Shown here: positions 17,070-25,513 of the stretch, piece by piece
Position numbering within the stretch: the first letter of the stretch is position 1
Layout: the number at the start of each line of letters is the position of its first letter
NCBI GenBank assembly: GCA_900539375.1
Contig: UQBY01000001.1
Span: 124,001 to 188,000 of the forward strand
Direction: 5' to 3'
Source of the DNA: an uncultured Clostridium sp.
Lineage (GTDB): Bacteria; Bacillota; Clostridia; Clostridiales; Clostridiaceae
Length of the DNA stretch: 64,000 nt
The notes under the pieces: model-generated
The model's database searches: none
What the model saw: the letters and a program-made list of their open reading frames with translations, nothing else
Told to the model about the DNA's origin: nothing
Made by a program: the position numbers and the translations under genes

Positions 17070-18311
17070 ATGTTTAAATTAAATTTTGATATAAAAAAGC
17101 ACTTTTTAGAAAATGGATTAGAAGTATTAACAATAAAAAAAGATACTCAAATTTCAGCTATAAATTTAGGAGTTAAAGTTGGAGCTATGTATGAAACAAA
17201 AGAGGAAAAGGGAATAAGTCATTTTGTAGAACATATGCTTTTTAAAGGAACTAAAACAAGAAAAAATGAAATTCTTAATGAAGAACTTGAAAATTTAGGT
17301 GGAGAATATAATGCCTATACAGATTATGAGTCTACAGTATATACAATAAGTTGCTTAAGTGAAGAAATAGAAAATGCTACAAAGCTTATAGCTGATATGG
17401 CTAAAAATTCAAACTTTTTAGAGGAGGAAATGAAAAAAGAAAGGGGAGTAATTCTTGCAGAAATAAGAACTGGCAAAGATGATATAGAAGACTTAACTTT
17501 TAAAAAGGTAAATGAAATTGCCTTTGATAAAAGTTTTTTAAAGTTTGATGTAACTGGAACTGAAGAAAATGTTAAAAATTTTACAAGAGATGATATTTAT
17601 AAATTTTATAAAAAATACTATACTCCTAAAAATGCCCTAGTAACTTTAGTATCTTCAATGGAACATAAGGATGCTTTAAATATGATTAAAGATAATTTTT
17701 CAAATTGGAGTGGAGAAAAAGTTTTAAAGCCATTAATTATAAAAGAAGATAATATTTTAAAAAAGGTAACAAGTTATAAAGAAAACATAGAACAAAGTAC
17801 AATAATTTATTTGTATACATTTTATCATTTAAATAAAGAAGAAGAACTTCCTCTTAGAATACTAAATCATAGATTAGGAGAAAGTTCAAATTCTCTTTTA
17901 TTTAGAGAAATAAGGGAAAACAAAGGGTTAGCTTATGATATTTATACCAATTTAGAGGTTACAAAAAACATAAAAAGTTTATATATTTATACTTCTGTAG
18001 CAGATGAAGATATAGAAAAAACCTTAGATGCAATAGATGAAGTAATAAATAAGGTAATAACTAAGGAAATAAAAATTGGACAAAGAGATTTAGAAATTAT
18101 GAAAAAGGTACATAAGACAGCTGTAATATCAACTCTTGAAGATAGTGCTGATTTATGTAACTATATTCTTCATCAAGAACTTGCAGAGGATGATATTTTT
18201 GAATTTATTAAGGATATGGAGAGTTTAAATACTTTAAATGTGGATAAAATTTATAATGTATCTAAATTGGTTTTAAAAAATCCTACAATACACATTTTAA
18301 GAGTAAAATAA
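17070..18311 (+). CDS. M16-family zinc peptidase
   Basis: A 413-residue processing-peptidase-like enzyme. The inverted zinc motif H51-F-V-E54-H55 and the downstream Glu (about E131, in KERGVILAEI) form the M16 active site. A C-terminal inactive half-domain starts near residue 190 and carries the ENKGLAYDIYT segment typical of the second M16 domain. GGGAG lies before the ATG. It probably acts on peptides in the cytoplasm like PqqL/YmfH relatives. It begins a run with recX and a membrane transglutaminase-like gene. Confidence 0.9.
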   Translation: MFKLNFDIKKHFLENGLEVLTIKKDTQISAINLGVKVGAMYETKEEKGISHFVEHMLFKGTKTRKNEILNEELENLGGEYNAYTDYESTVYTISCLSEEIENATKLIADMAKNSNFLEEEMKKERGVILAEIRTGKDDIEDLTFKKVNEIAFDKSFLKFDVTGTEENVKNFTRDDIYKFYKKYYTPKNALVTLVSSMEHKDALNMIKDNFSNWSGEKVLKPLIIKEDNILKKVTSYKENIEQSTIIYLYTFYHLNKEEELPLRILNHRLGESSNSLLFREIRENKGLAYDIYTNLEVTKNIKSLYIYTSVADEDIEKTLDAIDEVINKVITKEIKIGQRDLEIMKKVHKTAVISTLEDSADLCNYILHQELAEDDIFEFIKDMESLNTLNVDKIYNVSKLVLKNPTIHILRVK

Positions 18312-18320
18312 AGGTGAAAA

Positions 18321-18953
18321 ATGGGAAGTATAACAGAAATTTCAGTACAAAAGAAAAATAAAAATAGATGTAATATATATATTGATAATATCTTTGCCTT
18401 TGGTGTAAGTAATGAGCTTATATATAAAGAAAACCTTAAGGTTGGAATGATAATAGATGAAGAGAAACTAAAAAAAATAGCTTATGAAGAAAATTTAATA
18501 AACTGCAAGGAAACTGCATTAAAAATTATAGAAAGAAGCTATAAAACAAAAAAAGAAATGGAAAAAAGGCTTTTAGAAAAAGGCTATAACTTAGAGGAAA
18601 TAAATGAAACTTTAAAGTTTTTAGAAAGATATAACTTTATAAATGATGAAAGTTATACAAAGGCTTTTATTAAAAATAAAACAAAAACTCAAGGAAAACA
18701 AAAAATAAAATATGCCTTAAAAAATAAGGGCGTATCAGAGGAAATAATAGAAGAAGAACTTTCAAATTTAGATATGAAAAAGGAGAAAGAAAAGGCTAAT
18801 ATACTTGCATTAAAAAAATATAATATTCTTATAAAAAGAGAAAATGACAAATATAAGATAAAAGAAAAAATAATTAGATTTTTAATAAGTCGTGGATATA
18901 ATTATGAAGTTGCAAAGGATGCTGTAAAGGAGATGTTAGAATCAATTATGTAA
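18321..18953 (+). CDS. recX: Regulatory protein RecX
   Basis: A 210-residue all-helical modulator of RecA filaments. It shows the tandem three-helix RecX repeats: ALKIIERSYKTKKEMEKRL, LERYNFINDESYTKAFI and ISRGYNYEVAKDAV, each with the aromatic/glycine spacing of the family. In Firmicutes RecX is longer than the enteric form, consistent with this length. An AAGGTG site precedes the ATG and the gap to the M16 gene is 9 bases, so they share a transcript. recA is not in the window. Confidence 0.9.
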   Translation: MGSITEISVQKKNKNRCNIYIDNIFAFGVSNELIYKENLKVGMIIDEEKLKKIAYEENLINCKETALKIIERSYKTKKEMEKRLLEKGYNLEEINETLKFLERYNFINDESYTKAFIKNKTKTQGKQKIKYALKNKGVSEEIIEEELSNLDMKKEKEKANILALKKYNILIKRENDKYKIKEKIIRFLISRGYNYEVAKDAVKEMLESIM

Positions 18954-18973
18954 TTAAAGGAGATGCCTAATTT

Positions 18974-20029
18974 ATGCATAATTTTCAGTTGCTTTGTGGA
19001 GGAATTGTTATATTTTTCATAATTTATTCTTTATTTAAGGTTTATAATAGTGAAGATATAGACCATGTTATTGAGCCAATTAGTTCAGGAATTTCAACCA
19101 TTTTTGCAATTCTTATATTTTTATGGAACTTTCAAGTTATAGATGTTTTTATAACAAAAATTCTTACTAATTTTTTTAAAAATACAATAAAAGATAATGG
19201 AATAATTCATATTATTCTTTTATTAATTTCTTTTATTTTATTAAAGGTAATTTTATTTTATTTTTTTAAAGGCATAAATTCTTTAATAATTCATTCTCAG
19301 TTTAAAGATTTAGATAAAAAAAATCCTTTTTTTATAGCTTTAGTAAGTTGTTTTGGAGTTATAAGAGGATTAATTTTTATAGCTTTAATAGTTCTTTCAA
19401 TTGTTATATATAATGGCTCTGTAGAAAAAAGTAAACAAGTTCAGTTTTTAAAGAATTTTAATATTTATAAAAATCTTGAGATTTTAGTAGATAATAATCA
19501 AATAACAGTTGTTACAAATGGAGTTAAAGAAAATATATCTAGTAATAAAATAATTTATTATAATGGAATAACTGTAGATGAAGGAGTTAAGTCAAATGAA
19601 TATATAAAAAATACTTCTGAAAAGTTAACTAAAAATTTAAAATTTCATAGAGAAAAAGCTTATGCTTTATATGAATGGATAGGAAAAAATATTACCTATG
19701 ATGATGAAAAAGCTAAAAATGTTATGGAGTTAAATGGAAACTATGAAAGTGGTGCTATAATAACCTTTAATAAAAAAAGAGGAATATGCTTTGATTTTTC
19801 CTGCCTTTTTACTGCTATGGCAAAGGATATAGGACTAAAAAGCAGAATTATTGTAGGTAAAGCCTTTAATGGAAATGAATATATTAGTCATGCTTGGAAT
19901 CAGGTTTACTTAGAAGATGAAAACAGGTGGATTAATATAGATTCAACCTTTTATAATGCAGGAGAATATTTTGATAGTTGTAATTTTAATGAAGACCATA
20001 TTTTAGAGGAAATAGCAGGAGAATATTAA
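18974..20029 (+). CDS. CvpA-like membrane domain fused to transglutaminase-like domain
   Basis: A 351-residue protein. Residues 1-150 hold four hydrophobic helices with a CvpA/colicin-V-production-like layout. Residues 235-345 are a transglutaminase-like (Arthropod-type) cysteine-protease fold with a catalytic Cys in RGICFDFSCLF, His in SHAWNQVYLE and Asp in WINIDSTF. The catalytic domain probably faces outside and may act on peptidoglycan peptides or surface proteins. AAAGGAG lies 11 bases before the ATG. The gene ends in a strong terminator. Confidence 0.82.
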   Translation: MHNFQLLCGGIVIFFIIYSLFKVYNSEDIDHVIEPISSGISTIFAILIFLWNFQVIDVFITKILTNFFKNTIKDNGIIHIILLLISFILLKVILFYFFKGINSLIIHSQFKDLDKKNPFFIALVSCFGVIRGLIFIALIVLSIVIYNGSVEKSKQVQFLKNFNIYKNLEILVDNNQITVVTNGVKENISSNKIIYYNGITVDEGVKSNEYIKNTSEKLTKNLKFHREKAYALYEWIGKNITYDDEKAKNVMELNGNYESGAIITFNKKRGICFDFSCLFTAMAKDIGLKSRIIVGKAFNGNEYISHAWNQVYLEDENRWINIDSTFYNAGEYFDSCNFNEDHILEEIAGEY

Positions 20030-20080
20030 AAAAAATCCTTTGTGATAAATTTTTATTTTATCATGAAGGATTTTTTTTAA
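20030..20080 (+). terminator. Terminator after the transglutaminase-like gene
   Basis: Outer stem AAAAAATCCTT (20,030-20,040) / AAGGATTTTTT (20,066-20,076), inner stem GATAAA/TTTATC, ending in a T run. Confidence 0.85.
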
Positions 20081-20192
20081 TATTTAAGAAATTATAAACT
20101 AATAATAAAGATTTTTTAATAAAAAGTAACTATTAATTTTTATTTTAATGTATTATAATAGAAAAAAATTATTTTCTAAGGGAGTGATAAAA

Positions 20193-21089
20193 ATAGAAAG
20201 TAATAACAATTATCTTTTTGATAATTATATAAAAATGGCAAGAGGTTTTAGAAAAGAGAAAAAATTAAATAAAGCATTAAAATTTTACAAAAAAGCAAAT
20301 AATCTTTCTATTGGAAAGAAGGATAAAGAACTTATTTTAGATATAGCCCTTCTTTATGATGAACTTGGATTTAGAGAAATGGCAAAAAAGAAATATAAAG
20401 AAGCAATTGAAATTGATGAAAATTTTGAAAATGCCTATTATGGCTTAGCTGTAGTTTATGATGAGGAAGAAGACTATAAAAGGGCTAGACAATATTATAA
20501 AAAGGCTATAGAAATTAATCCAAATTATGATAAAGCTTATTTTTTCTTAGCAAATATTTTAGATGAAGAAGGCTTTAAAGAAGATGCTATTGAAAATTAT
20601 AAAAAAGTAATTGAAATAAACCCAAAGGATTTATGGGCCTATGCTAATATTGGCTGTATTTTAGAAGAATTATCAAGAGATGAAGAAGCTCTTTTATATT
20701 TAAAAAAAGCTTTAGAAATAGATAAAAATCAATTTAAAGTATTATTTAATACGGGAGTTGTTTTAAATAAGTTAAAAAGAAAAGAAGAGGCTAAAAAATA
20801 TTATAAAAAGTCTATAAAAAGTAATGATACCTATCCTTATAGCTATTTAAATTTAGCTCTTCTTTATAAAGATGAAGATATAGAAGAAACAATAAGAATT
20901 TTATCTTTAGGTATTGAAAATAATCCAGGAGAGGCTTTTCTTTATTATAATAGAGGATGTCATTTTTTAAAAAATAATGAAGTGGAAAATGCAATTAAAG
21001 ATATTAGAAGAAGTATTCAATTAGATGACTTTTTTATAGATTATTCTAAAAAAGATAAAGAACTTAGTGAAATTTGGGATGAAATTTGA
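20193..21089 (+). CDS. Tetratricopeptide-repeat protein (start uncertain, probably non-AUG)
   Basis: A roughly 298-residue protein made of seven or eight TPRs (for example AYYGLAVVYDEEEDYKRARQ, then AYFFLANILDEEGF and AYANIGCILEELSR). TPRs are scaffolds for protein contacts; the partner is unknown. No ATG, GTG or TTG lies at proper distance from the only good ribosome site, GGGAG (20,180-20,184). The codon eight bases after it is ATA at 20,193. The frame is open from an ATG at 20,148, but that codon has no SD and sits next to a TATAAT (20,154-20,159) that may be the gene's own -10. GTG at 20,184 overlaps the SD. The gene is sure; the start is not. Confidence 0.8.
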   Translation: MESNNNYLFDNYIKMARGFRKEKKLNKALKFYKKANNLSIGKKDKELILDIALLYDELGFREMAKKKYKEAIEIDENFENAYYGLAVVYDEEEDYKRARQYYKKAIEINPNYDKAYFFLANILDEEGFKEDAIENYKKVIEINPKDLWAYANIGCILEELSRDEEALLYLKKALEIDKNQFKVLFNTGVVLNKLKRKEEAKKYYKKSIKSNDTYPYSYLNLALLYKDEDIEETIRILSLGIENNPGEAFLYYNRGCHFLKNNEVENAIKDIRRSIQLDDFFIDYSKKDKELSEIWDEI

Positions 21090-21137
21090 TAAAGTATATT
21101 TAAAAGATATTTTTATACAAAAGGAAGGAAAGATAAA

Positions 21138-21635
21138 ATGAAGGATAAATTTACAAATAATTTAGAAGAAACCTTTGATAATTTTTACACAAAGGGAGCT
21201 TTATTAACAGTTGGAGATGAAAATAAAGCAAATACAATGACAATAAGCTGGGGAACAGTAGGTTTTATGTGGAGAAGACCTATGTTTGTTGTTATGGTTA
21301 GGGAGTCAAGATATTCTAATGAATTTTTAGAAGTTGGAAAAACTTATACTGTAAGTGTTCCTTTTGATGGAGCTATGAAAGAAGCTTTAAAAGTATGTGG
21401 AACAAAATCAGGAAGAGATACTGATAAGGAAAAAGAGGCAAAAATTAAATATATTCCTTCAAAAGAAGTAAAAACTCCAATTGTTGAAGGATGCAACAAG
21501 TATTATGAATGTAAGGTTGTATTTAAACAAGAAATGGATTTAGATAATATGCCAAAAGACATTAAAGAAAGTTTTTATGGAGAAGGGGAAACTAAGCATA
21601 TATTCTATTATGGAGAAATAGTAGCAGAATATTAA
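21138..21635 (+). CDS. Flavin reductase-like (FMN-binding) protein
   Basis: A 165-residue protein of the flavin-reductase-domain family: FMN-binding split barrel with NTMTISWGTVGFMWRRP at the N-terminus and FTVSVP-like TYTVSVPFDG in the middle. Relatives reduce FMN or bind flavin for ferric or oxygen reduction in anaerobes. AAGGAAGG precedes the ATG. It lies 48 bases after the TPR gene, and a terminator follows. No rubredoxin or electron-transfer partner is adjacent, so the physiological acceptor is unknown. Confidence 0.88.
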   Translation: MKDKFTNNLEETFDNFYTKGALLTVGDENKANTMTISWGTVGFMWRRPMFVVMVRESRYSNEFLEVGKTYTVSVPFDGAMKEALKVCGTKSGRDTDKEKEAKIKYIPSKEVKTPIVEGCNKYYECKVVFKQEMDLDNMPKDIKESFYGEGETKHIFYYGEIVAEY

Positions 21636-21645
21636 TTTTAAAAAA

Positions 21646-21680
21646 AAGGTTTTAGGAATTTTCCTAGGGCCTTATTTTAG
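21646..21680 (+). terminator. Terminator after the flavin reductase gene
   Basis: AAGGTTTTAGGAA (21,646-21,658) pairs with TTCCTAGGGCCTT (21,661-21,673) using G-U pairs, followed by ATTTT. It isolates the fatty-acid operon from upstream transcription. Confidence 0.75.
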
Positions 21681-21684
21681 TATA

Positions 21685-21725
21685 TTGACAAATTTTAAAC
21701 AATATAATATACTTTGACTATCAAA
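21685..21725 (+). promoter_or_regulatory. fab operon promoter with FabT-type operator
   Basis: TTGACA (21,685-21,690), 17-base spacer, TATACT (21,708-21,713). The inverted repeat TTTGACTATCAAA (21,713-21,725) directly abuts the -10 and covers the expected transcription start. It matches the known FabT box pattern TTTGAttATCAAA, suggesting autorepression. A second weaker TTTGATTATAATA stretch follows at about 21,747-21,759. Confidence 0.7.
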
Positions 21726-21781
21726 ATATTTGATTTAAGTAATATTTTGATTATAATAAAAAAATAGCGGAGGAGTTTTAA

Positions 21782-22228
21782 ATGAATGAAAAAAATAAAG
21801 TGATTAATGAACTTTTTGTAACGCTTTTTAATGATATACTTCAAATTGAGGAGAAAACATTAAAAAACGGACCGCTATCAGATTTATCAGTTACTGAAAT
21901 TCATACTATTGAAGCTGTTGGTATGTATAAACCAAGAACAATGTCAGAAGTGGCACAGGATTTAAAAATAACAGTAGGTACTTTAACAACAGCAGTTACT
22001 AAACTTATAAAAAAAGGTTATCTTGAAAGAAGACGTATAGAAGAAGATAGAAGAGTTGTTTTAATATGTACTACAAAGCGAGGAAAACTTGCTTATAGAT
22101 TACATGAAAAATTTCATAACGATATGATTAAGGAAACTATAAAAGGTTTAACTGATGAACAAGAGGATATATTAATTTCAGCATTAGAAGGGGTTAATTT
22201 ATTTTTTAAAGAAAAATATGAATTGTAA
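21782..22228 (+). CDS. fabT: MarR-family repressor of fatty-acid synthesis, FabT-type
   Basis: A 148-residue MarR-type winged-helix regulator (recognition helix region TMSEVAQDLKITVGTLTTAVTKLIKKG; wing with RRRIEEDRRVV). As first gene of the type II fatty-acid operon, directly before fabH, it corresponds to FabT of streptococci and clostridia. FabT represses fab genes when complexed with long-chain acyl-ACP. A FabT-like palindrome overlaps the upstream promoter, so it likely controls itself and the whole operon. A GGAGGAG site precedes the ATG. The name rests on position plus operator; the family call is certain. Confidence 0.88.
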   Translation: MNEKNKVINELFVTLFNDILQIEEKTLKNGPLSDLSVTEIHTIEAVGMYKPRTMSEVAQDLKITVGTLTTAVTKLIKKGYLERRRIEEDRRVVLICTTKRGKLAYRLHEKFHNDMIKETIKGLTDEQEDILISALEGVNLFFKEKYEL

Positions 22229-22249
22229 AAAAAGATTAAGGAGAGAATT

Positions 22250-23233
22250 ATGGAGGAAGTTAGTATTAAATCATTTGGCGCTTATGCTCCAAGCTGTATT
22301 GTATCTAACAATGATTTAAGTAAGATAGTTGAAACAAGTGATGAGTGGATTGTAGAGAGAACAGGAATAAAAGAAAGAAGGATTTCAGAAGGAGAAGATA
22401 CTTCAAACATAGCAGTAAAAGCTGCAAATAAAGCTCTAGAAAGAGCAAATTTAACAGGGAAAGATATAGATTTAATCATAGTTGCAACTATAACTCCAGA
22501 TAAGTTTACTCCATCAGTTGCTTGTATGGTGCAAAAGGAAATTGAAGCTGAAAATGCAATGGCTTTTGATGTAAGTGCTGCCTGTTCAGGATTTATTTTT
22601 GCTCTTCAAGTTGCTGATTCTATGATGAAAGTTAATAAAAGCTTTAAAAATGCACTAATTATTGGAGTAGAAACTTTATCAAAAATTATGAATTGGGAAG
22701 ATAGAAGTACTTGTGTATTATTTGGAGATGGAGGAGGAGCTGTAGTTCTTTCAAAAGAAAATTCAAATAGTACAAGTGGTATAAAAACTTTTTATTCTAA
22801 ATCTGTTGGAAAAAAGGGAGATTGTCTTGTAGTTGATGCAATGCCAGTTGTAAATCCTTATATTAAAGAAAATAAAGAAAACTATCAAAAGATAGCTATG
22901 AATGGAAGAGAAGTGTTTAAATTTGCAACTAAGTCAATTGTGGAAAGTGTTGAAAAAATATTAAAAGAAAATTCTTTAACAATGGATGATATTAATTATA
23001 TAGTTCCACATCAAGCAAATTTAAGAATTATTGATTTTGCAGCAAAAAAATTAAAAGTAGATAAAGATAAATTCTATACTAACTTAGATAGATATGGAAA
23101 TACATCTTCTGCATCAATTCCTCTTGCATTAAATGAAATGTATGAAAAAGATATGTTTAAAAAAGGCCATAAGATTATTTTGGTAGGCTTTGGTGGTGGA
23201 CTTACTTATGGAGCAGTTTTAATAGAACTATAA
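22250..23233 (+). CDS. fabH: Beta-ketoacyl-ACP synthase III
   Basis: Starts fatty-acid chains by condensing acetyl- or branched acyl-CoA with malonyl-ACP. The 327-residue length is typical. The catalytic triad is visible: C112 in SAACSGF, His in PHQANLR and Asn in YGNTSSAS. AAGGAG lies before the ATG and the gap from fabT is 21 bases. It is the only KAS III in the window. Selectivity for straight or branched primers cannot be judged. Confidence 0.97.
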   Translation: MEEVSIKSFGAYAPSCIVSNNDLSKIVETSDEWIVERTGIKERRISEGEDTSNIAVKAANKALERANLTGKDIDLIIVATITPDKFTPSVACMVQKEIEAENAMAFDVSAACSGFIFALQVADSMMKVNKSFKNALIIGVETLSKIMNWEDRSTCVLFGDGGGAVVLSKENSNSTSGIKTFYSKSVGKKGDCLVVDAMPVVNPYIKENKENYQKIAMNGREVFKFATKSIVESVEKILKENSLTMDDINYIVPHQANLRIIDFAAKKLKVDKDKFYTNLDRYGNTSSASIPLALNEMYEKDMFKKGHKIILVGFGGGLTYGAVLIEL

Positions 23234-23308
23234 ACCATCTAGAAATAAAGCATACAAAGTATTAAAATATAAATAAAAAACAATTTAAAAATTTTGGAGG
23301 TTATAAAA

Positions 23309-23533
23309 ATGATATTTGAAGAAATTAGAGAGGTTATTTGTGAACAATTAGAGGTTGAACCAGAAAAGGTTACACTTGAAACAACTTTTGAAGAATTAGG
23401 AGCAGATTCTTTAGACTTATTCCAAGTTGTTATAGAAATTGAAGATAAATATGGAATACAACTTGAAAATGCAGAAAGAATAAAAACAGTTAAAGATGCT
23501 GTAGATTATGTAACAGAAGTTACTAATAAGTAA
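23309..23533 (+). CDS. acpP: Acyl carrier protein
   Basis: A 74-residue acidic four-helix carrier. The phosphopantetheine attachment serine is S34 in GADSLDLF. The ATG at 23,309 is 7 bases after GGAGG; a TTG five codons upstream overlaps that site and is rejected. The segment after the Ser (DLFQVVIEIEDKYGI) differs from the usual DLVELVM but keeps the acidic helix II used to dock synthases. A hairpin follows the stop, possibly affecting mRNA processing or readthrough to fabK. Confidence 0.97.
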   Translation: MIFEEIREVICEQLEVEPEKVTLETTFEELGADSLDLFQVVIEIEDKYGIQLENAERIKTVKDAVDYVTEVTNK

Positions 23534-23551
23534 GAATATATTAAAAGCTTT

Positions 23552-23588
23552 AATCGGGTTTCGAAAATTTAATAAGATACCCGATTTC
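23552..23588 (+). promoter_or_regulatory. Intra-operon hairpin between acpP and fabK
   Basis: Perfect 8-base stem AATCGGGT (23,552-23,559) / ACCCGATT (23,579-23,586) with a 19-base loop. The following tract is not a clean T run, so it is more likely an attenuating or stabilising structure than a full terminator. Confidence 0.5.
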
Positions 23589-23625
23589 ACTTTATATTTT
23601 TTTGAAGTATTAGGGAGGCAAAGTG

Positions 23626-24567
23626 ATGAAAGATAATAGGATTTGTAAACTATTAGGCATAGAATATCCTATAATTCAAGGAGGAATGGCATGGATTGCA
23701 GATGCATCCTTAGCAGCAGCAGTTAGTGAAGCTGGTGGACTTGGTATAATAACAGGAACTGCACCAATTGAATGGATAAGAGATGAAATAAGAAAAGCTA
23801 AAAAATTAACTAATAAGCCTTTTGGAGTTAATATAATGTTAATGTCTCCTCATGCAGATGAGGTTGCAAAATTAGTTTGTGATGAAAATGTTCAAGTTGT
23901 TACAACTGGTGCAGGAAGTCCAGGAAAGTATATGGAAATGTGGAAGGAACATGGAGTTAAAGTTATTCCAGTAGTTGCCTCTGTTGCCCTTGCAAGAAGA
24001 ATGGAGAAATTAGGAGCAGATGCTATTGTTGCAGAAGGAACTGAATCAGGAGGACATGTTGGACAATTAACCACTATGGCTTTAGTACCTCAAGTTGCAG
24101 ATGCAGTAGAAATTCCAGTTTTAGCAGCTGGAGGAATTGGAGATGGACGTGGAATTGTAGCAGGCTTTGCTTTAGGTGCTGAAGGAGTTCAAATAGGAAC
24201 AAGATTCTTAGTTGCAAAAGAATGTACAGTTCATCAAAACTATAAAAATAAAGTATTAAAGGCAAAAGATATAGATACAGAAGTTACAGGAAGAAGTACA
24301 GGACACCCTGTAAGAGTACTTAGAAATAAATTAGCAAGAGAATTTAATAAGCTTGAAAAAGAAGGAGCACCAGTAGAAGATATAGAAAAGCTTGGAGAAG
24401 GTGCTTTAAGAAAGGCTGCAAAAGATGGAGATGTAGATTATGGTTCTGTTATGGCAGGTCAAATAGCAGGTCTTGTAAATAAAGAACAAACTTGTAAAGA
24501 AATTATAGATGAACTTGTAAAAGAAGCAGATAGCCTATTTAAAAAATTAGGAGGATACAATGGATAA
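23626..24567 (+). CDS. fabK: Enoyl-ACP reductase II (FMN-dependent)
   Basis: A 313-residue FMN/NADH enoyl-ACP reductase of the nitronate-monooxygenase-like TIM-barrel family (PIIQGGMAWIADASL; VAEGTESGGHVG; PVLAAGGIGDGRG; QIGTRFLVAKEC). It performs the last step of each elongation cycle, replacing FabI, which is not seen in this window. The ATG at 23,626 lies 7-8 bases after GGAGG; the GTG directly before it is too close to the site. It overlaps fabD by 8 bases. Confidence 0.95.
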   Translation: MKDNRICKLLGIEYPIIQGGMAWIADASLAAAVSEAGGLGIITGTAPIEWIRDEIRKAKKLTNKPFGVNIMLMSPHADEVAKLVCDENVQVVTTGAGSPGKYMEMWKEHGVKVIPVVASVALARRMEKLGADAIVAEGTESGGHVGQLTTMALVPQVADAVEIPVLAAGGIGDGRGIVAGFALGAEGVQIGTRFLVAKECTVHQNYKNKVLKAKDIDTEVTGRSTGHPVRVLRNKLAREFNKLEKEGAPVEDIEKLGEGALRKAAKDGDVDYGSVMAGQIAGLVNKEQTCKEIIDELVKEADSLFKKLGGYNG

Positions 24568-25504
24568 AAGTAAAATAGCATTTTTATTCCCAGGACAAGG
24601 TGCCCAATACATTGGTATGGGAAAGGAATTATATGAAAATATTCATGAATGTAAAGAAATTATAGATAAAGGCGAAGAAATTTTAAAGATGCCTATAAAG
24701 GAATTATTATTTAATGGTCCTGAGGATAAGTTAATGGCAACTGAAATTGCACAACCTGCTATTTTATTAGCATCTTTAGCCTCTTTAAAGGCATTAGAAA
24801 TTAATGGCATAAATGCTGATTATACAGCAGGACTTTCTCTTGGAGAATATGGAAGCCTTATTTATGGAGGAGCATTATCCTTTGAAGAAGGACTTTTACT
24901 TATAAAAGAAAGAGGAAGAATTATGGGTTCTGCCCTTCCTAAAGGACTTGGAAAAATGGCAGCTATAATGAGACTTAATGATGAAAAGTTTAATGAACTT
25001 TTAAAAAGAGCTAGTGAATATGGAGTTTGTGAAGGTGCTAATTATAATTGCCCTGGACAAGTTGTTATAGCTGGAGAAAATGAAGCAATAGAAAAAGCAG
25101 TAGAAATTGCAGCAGAGCTTGGTGGAAGAGGAATTTTATTAAATGTAAGTGGACCTTTCCATAGTTCTCTTCTTAAGGGTGCAAGTGAAGAATTTTATGA
25201 AACAATTAAAAAGGTAAATATAAATCCATTAAATAAAGTTGTTTATTCAAATACAAAGGGTCTTCCATATGATGAAAATGATGATATAAGAATTTTATTA
25301 AAAAATCATATAAAATCATCTGTATATTTTGAAAAATCTATAAGAGATATGATAGATAAGAAAGTAGAAACTTTTATTGAAGTAGGACCTGGAAAAGCTT
25401 TAAGAGGATTTGTTAGAAAAATTGATAGAAGTAAAACTTTATTAAATGTAGAAGATTTAGCTTCTTTAAAAGCTACAATAGATAAGTTAAATGAAAATAA
25501 TTAG
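24560..25504 (+). CDS. fabD: Malonyl-CoA:ACP transacylase
   Basis: Moves malonyl from CoA to ACP. The 314-residue length is standard. The catalytic serine is S93 in GLSLGEYG (the G-x-S-x-G motif), with the partner His in SGPFHSSLL near residue 200 and the N-terminal PGQGAQ motif at 11-16. Its start overlaps the end of fabK, where AGGAGG is located, so translation is coupled. fabG follows after 9 bases. Confidence 0.97.
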   Translation: MDKSKIAFLFPGQGAQYIGMGKELYENIHECKEIIDKGEEILKMPIKELLFNGPEDKLMATEIAQPAILLASLASLKALEINGINADYTAGLSLGEYGSLIYGGALSFEEGLLLIKERGRIMGSALPKGLGKMAAIMRLNDEKFNELLKRASEYGVCEGANYNCPGQVVIAGENEAIEKAVEIAAELGGRGILLNVSGPFHSSLLKGASEEFYETIKKVNINPLNKVVYSNTKGLPYDENDDIRILLKNHIKSSVYFEKSIRDMIDKKVETFIEVGPGKALRGFVRKIDRSKTLLNVEDLASLKATIDKLNENN

Positions 25505-25513
25505 GAGGTTTTT

